From contig OX638131.1 in assembly GCA_951804985.1 (NCBI GenBank), positions 58,496,351-58,560,350 of the forward strand: DNA of 64,000 bases. The letters run 5' to 3'. Positions 1-10,735 of this stretch are shown here, piece by piece (position 1 is the first letter of the stretch; each line of letters begins with the position of its first letter). The notes under the pieces were generated by a model that saw only the letters and a list, made by a program, of their open reading frames with translations, searched no databases and had not been told where the DNA came from. The DNA is from Dryomyza anilis. Lineage: Eukaryota; Arthropoda; Insecta; Diptera; Dryomyzidae. Made by a program: the position numbers and the translations under genes.

Positions 1-1539
1 ATAATAATTGTCGTCGATGACAACAGTGATCCCGTCGATACCGTAGTAACATCGACGTGACGGTTACGATCAGATCACAATATGTCACAATTTTTGTATT
101 TATTATATAGATATTTCAATTTGTATTATTAGCAGATCTTGGTAAGTTTCTCTAAATTAAATTCCGGCAAGAATTAAAATAAAAATTTGAGTTCTTTGAT
201 TTAAATAAATTTGCAAATTACAATCGACACTATTTGTACAGCGAACTACCGGGATTTATGTCATCTTCACAAGATCAGCTAAAGAGAAGTAGCAGTCGTT
301 CCATTCCATTTTAATCGATAATCAAATATTATAACTTCTTTGATTTTCTAACCTCCCAGTATACCAAACTGTTTCGATATCGCAACGAAAATGTTGCGAT
401 ATGTCGAAGAATTTTTCCGATATCGATGCCATTTCTCGTAAAAATAATGTCCACTCTTTTTATTTAAAACAAAAGTAAATACAGCCATAAAGAAATGGTC
501 ACTGGACACCTCGTGATCTTATTTTTAAAATCGGAAACGAGTCGCAATCATGAGTTCTAACATTTATTAACAAAGAAACGTAAATCGTTGCTTTTATAAT
601 AATGAAATTGACCCAATTTTTGCGGACACTGACATTACATGACCGCCAAAGGGTGTTCCAACTGTTCGGATCTAGCAGACAAAAGCAGTCATGTACCTGA
701 AAGGAGGTACAACTGAATGCGAAAATCTTTAGAAATTTGTTTCGATATAACAACGAGATCAATGTTTTTTCTCGTAGACATTTCAGAAAACTTCTAAACA
801 ATTGAATAAAACATACTTAAACATACTTTTTATGTTTAGGAAAACCTGAGCAAGGCTCAGAGAAACAAGAAATACATCGACAAATGGAAAAGGATGAAGA
901 AATTTGATGATTTCAAAAATCAAAGAGCATCTTAAAAATAAAATTTAATTTGGTGCAAAAACAGAAAACTGAAAGGAGTGTTAGTAAAACAAAGAATGTT
1001 TATAAATCCAGGCCAACCACTTCCTGTTTCTGATCGTTGTGAACATGAATGATGAAGGCATGAATGAACTTGTAAATATTATATCACCATTAAAGATTCG
1101 GAGAAAAATAATATCGCATCTGAGCTCGGCGAAGAAATAAGTGAATTCTGTACTGGAACTATTTTCGACTTCTCATGGGAAAGGTTGTATGGATGGAATT
1201 GGAGCAACTGCCAAAATCATATACCGTGAACTGTGCTTTAGACTTTGTTGATGCATTTAATCGCACAGAATCGAAAAAGTTACTGGAAATGATTTTTCCG
1301 ACATAAATTATATTTTAAACCAGGGATGGCTGGTTTATCCACTTTAAAAAATAGATGATTTTTTTTTTTTTTTTGGTTCATTGATTTTTGTACATTTTTT
1401 GAATTATGCCATTTTGAATTTCCAAATTTTTATATCAAATATGTAATCAGGCAGTTTAAAAATGTCATTGTGTCAGGTATTTTTTAAATCGGACCTATGC
1501 TTGATTATTGGCCAGCTTTTATTGTGATCCGGCCCAGTG
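1..1539. other. AT-rich DNA, no gene recognised
   Basis: I see no convincing gene or element boundary here. Short open frames are not conserved-looking. A stretch around 840-1320 reads like decayed coding sequence in places, but I could not match it to a family, so no function is offered. Confidence 0.5.
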
Positions 1540-2200
1540 TGCATAGCTGTCAAATTTCAAGCACAAAATTTGATTTTGCGCAACTAGTAAGACAAGCGCA
1601 GACACAATGACGAGAGCTGGCTACAACGCGCGCCCGTGCTGAATCGACGGCCGACTTTACTGCCTGTCCACAAACATTGCTATCTGCAACGTGCGCATTC
1701 ACTGCATCGAGCGCAGACACAATAACGAGTACTGTAGCTGAATCGAGAGCAGACTCTTCTGCATACCGCACACGCTAACACCGCTGAATCGACGGCAGAC
1801 TTTACTGCCTGGGCATAAACATCGCTATCTGCAACGGGCGCATAAATTTCATCGCTAGTACACGGACAGTGCTACAACGCAGACACAATTACAAGTGCTG
1901 TCTACAACGCTGGTTTTGCATCGAGCGAAGACTCTTGCACCTACCACGTCGCGTAAGTCGAACGCTGGCTCTGCTGTCTGAGCACCGACATATATCCCAA
2001 TCCGAGTGCGGGCTGACAACGTACGCAGACACTGCTTGCTGACATCGAGCCCGCAGAGACTGCTATCTACAAGGAGTGCTGTACGATCGCGGTCGCTGCT
2101 TACATTGAGCGCAGAACTACGACTGCACCAGTGCCTACACGCGCTAAACCTATTGAACATCGAACGCACAAAGGCTGGGTAACGCCACAGCGACGGACAT
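1540..2200. repeat. GC-richer degenerate tandem repeat block
   Basis: The block is clearly richer in G and C than its surroundings. A phrase built on GCTGAATCGACGG, GACTTTACTGCCTG and GCTATCTGCAACG occurs near 1640 and again near 1782, and related CGCAGACACAAT and ATCGAGCGCAGAC phrases recur through the block. The period is irregular, about 140 bases for the clearest pair. The open frames across it are alanine/valine/serine-rich by-products of the repeat. It could be the internal part of an unidentified element. Confidence 0.5.
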
Positions 2201-2846
2201 TAAAGCAATTATGAATTCATGTATATTATAATGAATAGTAGTAGCTATTTATTAAGTAGTTATACATAGTTTGTAATTTGTACTAATTTTGTATGCATCG
2301 AAATAATTGCCTAAAATTTCATGATATTGCTTCTTATAAATGTCCTTGCAGCATGGTATAACAATTTGGAAATTATTTTTATTATCAAATACGAATTTAG
2401 AACAACAGTTTTACAGAGAATCGTGAGCGCTCATCATCGATACCAACAACGAATCGTCGCCACATGCGAATGGAACAACTAAACAACAACATCAATATAA
2501 ATATAATACTATCCTGCAAGGATTATAAACTGTAAGTTACTTAATAAAGACTAATGGCAAGATGCGATATAAATAATAATAGTTATTTTGGCAAATTATT
2601 GAGTATTATTTTAAATATAAGTTCAACACCCTAATTCATGCAGCCATGGAAATTAGATTTAACTTGAATCACTTTTCACTACAAGGATAAGTTTATAGCA
2701 GATTAAACTATATATGAATTTTCAATAATTATCCAATAATTCTAATTAATTGTAATGATTTACCATTGTAATTAGCAAAAATTAAAATGGTTATTATTAA
2801 AATTATGAATAACTATTTTAAATATCCCATAAGATATTTTATATAT
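2201..2846. other. AT-rich DNA, no gene recognised
   Basis: No gene is seen. An AATAAA near 2540 follows a stretch that could be the end of a decayed element, but no partner repeat was found. Confidence 0.4.
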
Positions 2847-2861
2847 GAATTTTTGGGAGAA

Positions 2862-4606
2862 GTTCACTATACCGGCCGAAGCGAAAAAAAAAAATAAAAA
2901 AATTGCCACCCCTGTATTTTTGCAAAAAAAAACCCGTGGTGACCTTGAAAAATCAAAAACTGGTGCACCCATTTAAAAGTACATATGGGTACTCAAATGA
3001 AAGGTAATTTCCTCACGATTTCAAATCTGTAACTCCTAGCGGCCCCTACACTAATTTATGTTATTTCAATGAGCCACTTGTATGTAATAATTGAAGTATA
3101 TATGCATGTATAACCTTAAGATTTTTAAGCTCTTATTTTTTTTCGTTATGTTAAAATGTAATCATTTTTTAGATTTTTTGCATATTTCTTTTTTTTTAAT
3201 GTATCCCGAGACTAAAAATATGCAAGGAAACTGATATTATAATAGCAGTTTTGGGGAAAACTCACAGGCATTTTGAATTTTTGTAAGTTTTGTTTTTTAA
3301 ATTTGAATAGCATCTTTATAACAGCCTAATAGTGGGGAAAGGTAGCCTGTCTGTAGCAGGTAAATTTTTTTTTTTATAAATTTCTGTTTTTTATAGCAGG
3401 AAAGTGACACGGACAGGTAGCCTGCCAGTATCAGGCAAAATGTTCGTATATGAATTTCTGATTTCAAATTTTATACGTATTTTTATAGCAGGATAATGAA
3501 AGGGAAATGTAGCGTTTTTTTTTAGCTGCTACCCGAGACAAAATTTTTGACATATTTCTGGCAAACGCACAGCTAAATGGAATATTTTGGAAAGTGTATA
3601 GCAGGTTGGAAGTTTTTGTGGAATTTTTATGGCAAATTCACGTCATATTTGGGGAACGGGCAGAAAACAGACAGCTTTTGATACAAACTCCGCCTTTGTC
3701 TATTTGAAATATGCCGAAAAAAAGTTTCAAAACTACCTAGATCCTGCCAAAAATTGTGTCTGGGGTATCAAGGCAGCTTTTAGAAAATTTTTGACAGAAT
3801 TTTTTTTTTGACAAATATAAAATTTTACTTCAATATTGAAAATGTGTGGCTTATATTTGCTATGCTGTGCCAAGTAATGTGCCACGCCGCGCATTTTTTA
3901 GTTTGTGCCAGTTTAAATGTGTGCCGTCAGTTTTAATAAAATATCAAATCGCCGAAGTGTTTGCTGATATGAAAATATGCATCAGTGGTGTCCAGCTTGT
4001 TGTGCTTAAAATATTTGTAAGTGCAAGAACAAACATGTGCAAATCCAGCAACTCAACATCGAAATTCGTGATCGTTTACAACAAACAAAATTCGTCGTTC
4101 TTTCTGCGCAACAAGAAGTTTAGTTGTGGTCGGTATTGCTGGTCACCAATATAATAAGTATTTTTGCTCCCTTCCCATTGCCCAATTGAGTGATTTAAGA
4201 TGTAATTAAAGATAGTAGTAATAATGTAAAAATTTTTAATTTTTTCAGCAACACATATATTTCTACTATAGAAATCTAAATATCTTAATGTTATGCATTC
4301 TTATATATTTAAATTATTACATACAAGTGGCTCATAAAAAATATACATATTATTGAAATAACATAAATTGGTGTAGGGGCCGCTAGAATTGACGGATCTT
4401 AAATTACAGATTTGGAATCGTGAGGAAATTACCTTTCATTTGAGTACCCATATGTACTATTAAGTGGGTGCACCAATTTTTAATTTTTCAAGCTCACCAC
4501 GGGTTCGAGCGGAGCTTATTTTTAATTTTGGTATTTTTTTTCTGGCGAAAATAAAGCGCGGGACAATTTTTTTTTTTTAATTTTCACTTCGGCTGGTAAA
4601 GTGAAC
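2862..4606. mobile_element. Foldback-type DNA transposon with long inverted repeats
   Basis: The left end (GTTCACTATACCGGCCGAAG, from 2862) and the right end (CGGCTGGTAAAGTGAAC, to 4606) are inverted copies. The inverted similarity runs roughly 2862-3095 against 4310-4606, including the GTAGGGGCCGCTAG and GAGTACCCATATGTAC blocks. The interior (about 3240-3540) holds irregular repeats containing TAGCAGG and GTAGCCTG. GAATTTTTG lies at 2847-2855 and again at 4607-4615, which fits a 9-bp target duplication if six extra bases belong to the left end. No transposase frame is visible, so it is non-autonomous. Long inverted repeats and a 9-bp duplication fit Foldback or Mutator-like elements; the superfamily is an inference. 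Confidence 0.7.
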
Positions 4607-4615
4607 GAATTTTTG

Positions 4616-4984
4616 TAAGATTTCTAAATGAATATTAAAATGTTAAATTAAACTGCAAACGAATACCGGAGATGTGCGTGTCAAATAATTTGAATAGTCT
4701 TATGACATGATTTCCTAATTTGAGGACACAAAATAGGGGTCGTTAATGAATAACAAAGAGATCGCATAACGGCCGTGGACCAGTAATACCTGGTACCGGG
4801 TGGGGTGTATCTTAAGGAGTGCACAACATTATTTCAACTTCTGATAACAGGTCGCAACCAAAGTATAAAAACCAATAATAGGAACCTTGATGAACGATAT
4901 AAAGACACATTTTTGTTATAGTGATTGAAAGAAAACCACGAATCGGGCAGAATGATTTGGCACCATCGTCAGAAAACAACCACG
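4616..4984. other. Unassigned sequence
   Basis: Between the foldback element and the first recognisable piece of the old I-type LINE there is no gene or repeat that I can name. Confidence 0.4.
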
Positions 4985-5339
4985 TAACAGAGTAGTCTTT
5001 ATTAAAGTGAAAAACATTGTATTGTTGATTTTTTTTTATTTTTTTTTATTATTATTTCTTTATTTGCAATCTATCTTAAGACAATACGCAAATTTGATAA
5101 CATAATTATTACATAACAGGAGTTAGGTAGCTCCATTAAGCTACATAACTATTTAAAAAGGATTTTATTTAACAGTTATTTAATACTTAAATATGATTTA
5201 ATTAGCCTTTAAAAGGCAGATCTAACACGTGTACACGGTTCAGTCTTCTCGTTTCATCACTGTCATCTAAGAGAGATATTGCCAGATGATTTGTATGGTT
5301 GCTTGACCTTTGGAGATAGTTTTCATTTCACTTCTTCAT

Positions 5340-8140
5340 TTAATTTCTTAATGTTTTGGACTGGTAATTTTCTAGTATATCAATATTTGAGTTGCTTGAT
5401 GTACCCCAAAGCTGAATTCCATATGTCCAAACTGGTTTCAGTATAGCCTTATAAATTCTTAGTTTGTTGTTTAAATTAAGGTCCGATTTTGGTCCTAATA
5501 GCCAGTACAGTTTTCGAGTTTTTAAATCAAGTTGTTTTCTTTTTGCTTTTAAGTGTGATTTCCATTTAAGTCGTCTATCCAATCTCATTCCCAGATATTT
5601 CACAGTATTTTGTTTTTGGATTTCTTCTCCGTTTATATACACTGAGGAACAATCTTCTCGTCTTAATGTAAATGCTATATGCAGTGATTTATTAGAATTT
5701 ACTTTTATATTCTACTATTTAAGCCATTTCTCAATGAGTATAATTTCATTCTGTACAAACATTGATGCTTCTGTTGGACAGAGGCTTGAAGCGAGCGACA
5801 ATTGCTGTGTCGTCTGCATATGTGGCTACTGTGACGTCATTAGTGCATGACATATCTGCTGTAAAAATTGTGTACAGAATTGGCCCAAATACGCTACCTT
5901 GGGGAATTCCAGCTATAATTTCAAATATATTTGATTTTTCTTCTTTGATTTTCACAAAAAAGTGCCTCTGCGAGAGATAGTTCTTAAAAAATAAATAAAA
6001 TGGAGCCGGTAAAACTTTTTTTTATTTTAAAAAGTAAACCGTCATGCCATACTCTGTGGAAGGCTTGTTGAATATCAAGAAAAACGGCTGAATAATACCG
6101 TTTATTCTCTAAAGTATCAGTTACTACATTTACGATCGGTGACATTGTTCTGGAGTTCAATGCTTATGTCGAAATTCAAACTGATGATCTGGAATGATTT
6201 TTGCCTTACCTAACACTGGAAACACGGCGGTAGCTCAGTGGTTAGTGCGTTGGACTGCGAGCCGAAAGGTCCCCAGTTCAAGCCTGGACTGGGGCTAACA
6301 ACATCTTTTCATAGAAACATTTTTCTATACCGCGCTACCTCTCGTCAGTAAATGGCAAACCTACGAGAGTAAATCCATTGCCTATGAAAAGCTCTCACCC
6401 GCCGTTCGGATTCGGCAATAAACTGTAGGTCCCACCACTTTGAGTACAAATATAACACGCACAGCTCAAAATGGTGAGAGAGCTCGGCCGAAGTTCTATA
6501 CAGGACTGTAGCGCCAAACTATTATTATTATTAACACTGGAAACAATCTTCGTAAAAATATTTTTTCAAATATTTTAGAAAATACCGAAAGTAAACTAAC
6601 TTATAGGTCTATGTGATGACAGTACATTTTCAGGTTTATTTGGTTTTAGAATCATAATTATTTCGGCGCATTTCCACTGTATTGAGAAGTGGTTTAATCT
6701 TAGTATGGAATTATAGATTAGCGTTAAAATTATTATACTTTTTCGAGTTAGCTTATCAACAACTTTGCCATTAATTTGATCATAACCAGGAGATTTCTTT
6801 TTATTTAATACTCTAATCTCAGATTGTACTTCATTGGGTGATATATGTATTATTGGTAAGTCCATTTGACATGGTGAATCTAGAAACTGTAGTACATCAT
6901 TATTTTCTTCTAAGCTATTAAGGGTATAAGGCTGAAATATATTTGTTAAGTGATGAGAAAAGGCATCCGCTGTGATTTTATCGGATCTACACCATGTACC
7001 ATCAGTATTTTTAATACGATTACCACGCTTCGCCGGCCTTTTCAAATAATTTGTGGATTTCCATAATAAATGTTCATCATATTTGGATTTATTGATTTTT
7101 TTCAATGAAGTTTACAGTTGCTTCGTTTTTATGTTCATAGAGTAGATTTTTGAGTTTCTTACAAGCCTTATTGAAGAGTTGTTTATAGATAGGAATTCTA
7201 CTAAGCTGCCAAATTCTTCAAAGTTTCCTTTTTTCTGTTATGAATTCTCTTATTTCTGTCGATCTTTGAAAATTACTTTTTTGAACCACAGCATTTGTTG
7301 GTTTTGAGAGAGAGACAGCATCGTGAATGAGTTTCGTAAAGCGTTAACGATCGTTTCCATTTTTTAGTCGTATATTTAAATTTATATTTTGAACAAGATG
7401 CTTAGTATTGAAATGATTGAATGTCAGTGAAAGGAGATATAATGCTGTTGTTATTTCGATTAACATGAAAAGAGGTTGAATAGTTTATGAGTATTGGAGT
7501 ATGATCAGAACTCAAGTCAATTATTTCCTTTATTTCAAAGCGATGATTTGGAATTCCTGCATATACTGCAAAATCCAACAAATCCAGAATTTTGCAGGGA
7601 TCAGATGGCCAATATATTGGTGTTCCAGTGGAGAGAACGGAGTATGTGTTGGTTATGCATTTATATAACTCTCTTCCTTTTGGATTAATAAGCCTAGAGC
7701 CCCACCACGGATGGTTTGCATGAAAATCACCTCCTACGATAAATTGGTTTCCCAATGATCTAAAAAACTCCTTGTAGTCAGTCAGTACATAATACAGTGT
7801 GGCTTGTAGGGAAATATATAGATGAAATAACGATGCCACCATCGTTTGATTTTATTTTAATGTTAGTAGCCTGCAGAAAAGATTTCTTAACTTCAGGCAT
7901 TATTTCATATTTAATAGAGCTTTTTATTAAAATACATGAACCTGCATGTGCACGGTTGTCAGGATGGTTGGTATTAATTAAGTCATAACCCTTAATATAG
8001 AAATAAGATCTACTCGTAAAATGAGTTTCTGAAACTAAAAGAATATCAATATAATTTGTATTGAGAAAAACTTCAATTTCACGTATGTGATTGGAAAGTC
8101 CATTAGCATTCCATATTGCAATTATGAAGATTATTTGCAT
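5340..8140 (-). pseudogene. Jockey-like ORF2 (endonuclease-reverse transcriptase), broken
   Basis: ORF2 would nick the target and reverse-transcribe the element RNA. The endonuclease begins at 8140 with AIWNANGL and VSETHF and continues in a second frame (7842-7402) with GGDFHANHPWWGS and SSDHTPI. The reverse transcriptase follows in fragments: 7105-6596 (fingers, KKSPGYDQI), about 5955-5746 (GIPQGS and the catalytic YADD box), and 5642-5340 (thumb, VKYLGMRLD). The 6225-6531 SINE separates the first two. Several frame changes and stops make it nonfunctional. Confidence 0.85.
6225..6531 (+). mobile_element. tRNA-derived SINE, copy 1
   Basis: The head reads like a tRNA gene: GGTAGCTCAGTGG matches a polymerase III A box, and AGTTCAAGCC about 40 bases on matches a B box with one change. 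A roughly 230-bp tRNA-unrelated body follows, ending in (ATT)n. TAACACTGGAAACA is present at 6211-6224 and 6532-6545 as a perfect 14-bp target duplication. It inserted into the reverse transcriptase of the Jockey-like LINE. A second copy at 45740-46047 differs at only a handful of positions. The ATT-type tail suggests mobilisation by a LINE that recognises simple-repeat ends; that partner is not identified. Confidence 0.9.
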
Positions 8141-10081
8141 AGTTTTGAAATAAGTGTCGACAACATATTGAGTAGAGTGCTAGTGTTCTCTATTTGCTTC
8201 TCTAACAATTCTTCAATTCTTTGAAGTGAGCTGGGTGGAGCTTCATGTTGATTATTACTATTTCTTATACCTGAGACAGACATGTAGTAAACAATACTAT
8301 AATATTCTAAATAGGTGACAGACATAACGCAGTATAGTTTGCGTAGTAAATAAAACTATGCAAAAGAAATATTACAGCATTTTAATTTTTGTTGGGTACC
8401 ACGGTTACTGGAGAATATTTTATTCTAGTCAGCTGTAAAGACCACTATTTTTAGAAGTTTTGTTTTTCTATTAAAGACTTCTAATAACAGTGAAAACAAC
8501 GTTTTTTTACGCGATAGGTTTCCTTTACTTGCAGATCCTCAGTGGACACTTATATTTTTTTTTAATATTGTAGCTTTACTACATTGAAATTTGCAAAGTC
8601 GTGATCATTTTATTTTTGTGCTGCCAATTAAATGCAGTTCAATAAAATGCAGTTTCTAACATTCTTTTTTCAATAAAATTTTGAAAAACAATTTAAAATA
8701 ATTTATTTATTTTTTGGAATTTATTATGACATTTCAGTACAAACAGCTTCTTTTGACAAAAAGCTTTCGGAAAGCTTTTAAAATTTGGCTGTGTTTAAAT
8801 GAAAACTACAAAAATACTACGAATAGTTTCATGGTATTTGTACCAGCCAAATACTACAATGAAATCAAGGAATACCACAAAAATATTATAATATTTTGAG
8901 ACACACATCTGGTATTTCAAATACTATGGTATGAATACCAGATGTCTGTCACAGGTATTATAGTTTGAGAATATGAATTTTGATTTGTGTTAAAATTACT
9001 TATACTGTTGTTTGCACTTGCACTATTCATACTAGGAAAATTTTGTTCATTAATTTGATACTCGTGTTCTTGATTATTTAAATTAATATTATTTTGTTTT
9101 CTTATTAAGTAAATTCCTCTTTTGATGAAGTTTTTTTTATATATTTCACAACCTTTGTAACTGGCGGTATGTTCTTGTAAACAGTTGGAGCATCGGGGTG
9201 GAGTATTTAAATATTTTTTATTCAGCTGTTGGATGATCCAAAATACATTTTCGCATCGAAACACTTTCCTGCAGTACGTTTTGGTGTGACCAAATTGTTG
9301 ACATCTATAGCATTGAACAATATCGTTATTTTTTAAAGGAGGTTCAACCTGAACTGCAGCATTAAACAAATATTTTTCATTATATATGACTTTGATGTTG
9401 TTATTGGGCTCTAGATCAACAAAGAAGATATAGGGATTCGTGTGACACTACTTCTTACATTTGCAACATTTCTAACTTTGTGGCCTAATTTCTCAGTTTC
9501 TTCCTTTATTAATTCAACGGGTGTCGAAAAGTGTAAATTTTTAATTACTACATGATAAGCTCGTTCTTGCTTCATCTGATAAGTATGAAAAGTTATTTTT
9601 TTTCATCAAGATGTTTAACGATAGCCCTGTAGGTATCAGCTGAATTTAACATTAATCTTACTTGCCCATCTCTCAGGGACTTATATGTGATTTCATTGAG
9701 TTTCATTACCTTTAAAAGTTATTCAACCATTTTCTTAATATTATCTACGTCTGGTATGAATATTGGTGGAGGTTTTGGCACAGCGTTTACGTTGTTTTGT
9801 TGATCATCATTAGTAGCATTTTGTAGTAAAACAAATCTATTACTGGTACTTGGATCACCAGAAGATGTTGTGTTAGATTTTTTTCGCAGTTGTATGTTTT
9901 GTGGTTTTGTGATGCGCCGTTTAGTTTGGTTCACTATTTGCCAGACATCGCTGTCACTGATATCACTTTCTTCACTAACCATGCTGTCTGCAATAATGCA
10001 GACGATTACTGGATAAACTGTTAATTTTTTGTTCCTTTTTTTTTGTATTAGTATTAAGTTGTTGTTATATTTAACATACAA
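8131..10081 (-). pseudogene. Jockey-like ORF1 (gag), broken
   Basis: This is the nucleic-acid-binding ORF1 protein of the Jockey-like element. The N-terminal part (10081-9719) is serine/asparagine-rich. The central part (9369-8917) has CCHC knuckles, with CYRCQQFGHTKTYC and CSNCLQEHTASYKGC. The C-terminal part (8325-8131) is a short coiled-coil-like tail with LLEKQIENTSTLLNML. Frameshifts separate the first two parts, and an AT-rich insertion of about 650 bp separates the last two. Confidence 0.75.
8287..8946. other. Probable small insertion in the Jockey-like gag
   Basis: About 650 bp of AT-rich DNA interrupts the gag frame. GTGACAGACAT near 8313 and its inverted copy ATGTCTGTCAC near 8943 lie near the edges. 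No target duplication was settled, so it may be a MITE or simply diverged sequence. Confidence 0.35.
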
Positions 10082-10189
10082 AGTATAATAAAGCAGTTTT
10101 AAATAGCAGAAATTGTTTTTAATATTTGCAATAGTCGAGCTCAGTAATACGTTTGCACGGTATCACAGTCAAACGACGACTGATTGTTG

Positions 10190-10462
10190 AAGATGTAAAC
10201 ATTTTAAGATTTTGTGTAAGGCGTGTGTTTCTTGTAATGCGATTATATCGGGGTTGTGTATGGATATTAGTAGTTCTATGTCGTATTTATTATTAGTGAA
10301 ACCTTGTATGTTCCACTATAAATGTATATCCATTTTAAAAATATAAATTATATAAAATTTACTTGTGAGTTTTTGTTTTTTTGTTGTTTTATTGTTTTGG
10401 GATGATTGGAGTTTATGTAGTGTATTTGGTGTAATAATTGTGAAAATTTATCGTGTAGAGAT
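10190..10462 (-). pseudogene. Old I-type LINE: ORF1 end and ORF2 start
   Basis: The minus strand gives an N/K-rich ORF1 tail ending near 10345, then an ORF2 start near 10332. ORF2 continues with WNIQGFTNNKY, HNPDII and LQETHA, closely matching the endonuclease N-terminus of the intact element at 20568. An in-frame stop falls just after the start. The piece is bounded by the Jockey-like LINE on the left and hAT-A on the right. Confidence 0.85.
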
Positions 10463-10735
10463 TAGGGATGTCAATCCCGGGATTTGAGTCAAATCAATCA
10501 GTTAAAAAGTAAATTTAACATTTAATGAACTAAAATCTTAAAACACAGACGTCAATAATAATGACATTATCACATTTAAACAATTCACAAATTTTTAAAA
10601 ATTACGTTACTTTCTACTAATATCACTGTTCGGCAAAATTAGCATTTTTGTTCCTCCCTGTCTTTATTCATATCATTTCTACATAATTTTAATGTTCTGA
10701 TTCGAACTGAGTTTTTAGTTTTTTTCCCTATACGT

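Larger units (their letters stand above)
5039..10181 (-). mobile_element. Decayed Jockey-like LINE inserted in the old I-type LINE
   Basis: This is a minus-strand non-LTR retrotransposon with a gag-like ORF1 (10081 to about 8131) followed by endonuclease and reverse transcriptase (8140 to about 5340). The 3' end is an A-rich tail, read as T-rich on the plus strand from 5039. ATTGTTGA occurs at 5031-5038 and 10182-10189 as an 8-bp target duplication. The ORFs are broken by stops and frameshifts, and a SINE sits in the reverse transcriptase. The Jockey assignment comes from protein resemblance and is an inference from memory. Confidence 0.85.

Noticed and set aside
1550..2169. Two open frames of 73 and 104 codons
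   Set aside because: They lie in a degenerate GC-rich repeat; their composition follows the repeat.
6228..6300. Possible tRNA gene
   Set aside because: The A and B boxes are good, but the cloverleaf stems do not pair well, the sequence continues into a body with a second near-identical copy, and a target duplication flanks it; it is a SINE head.
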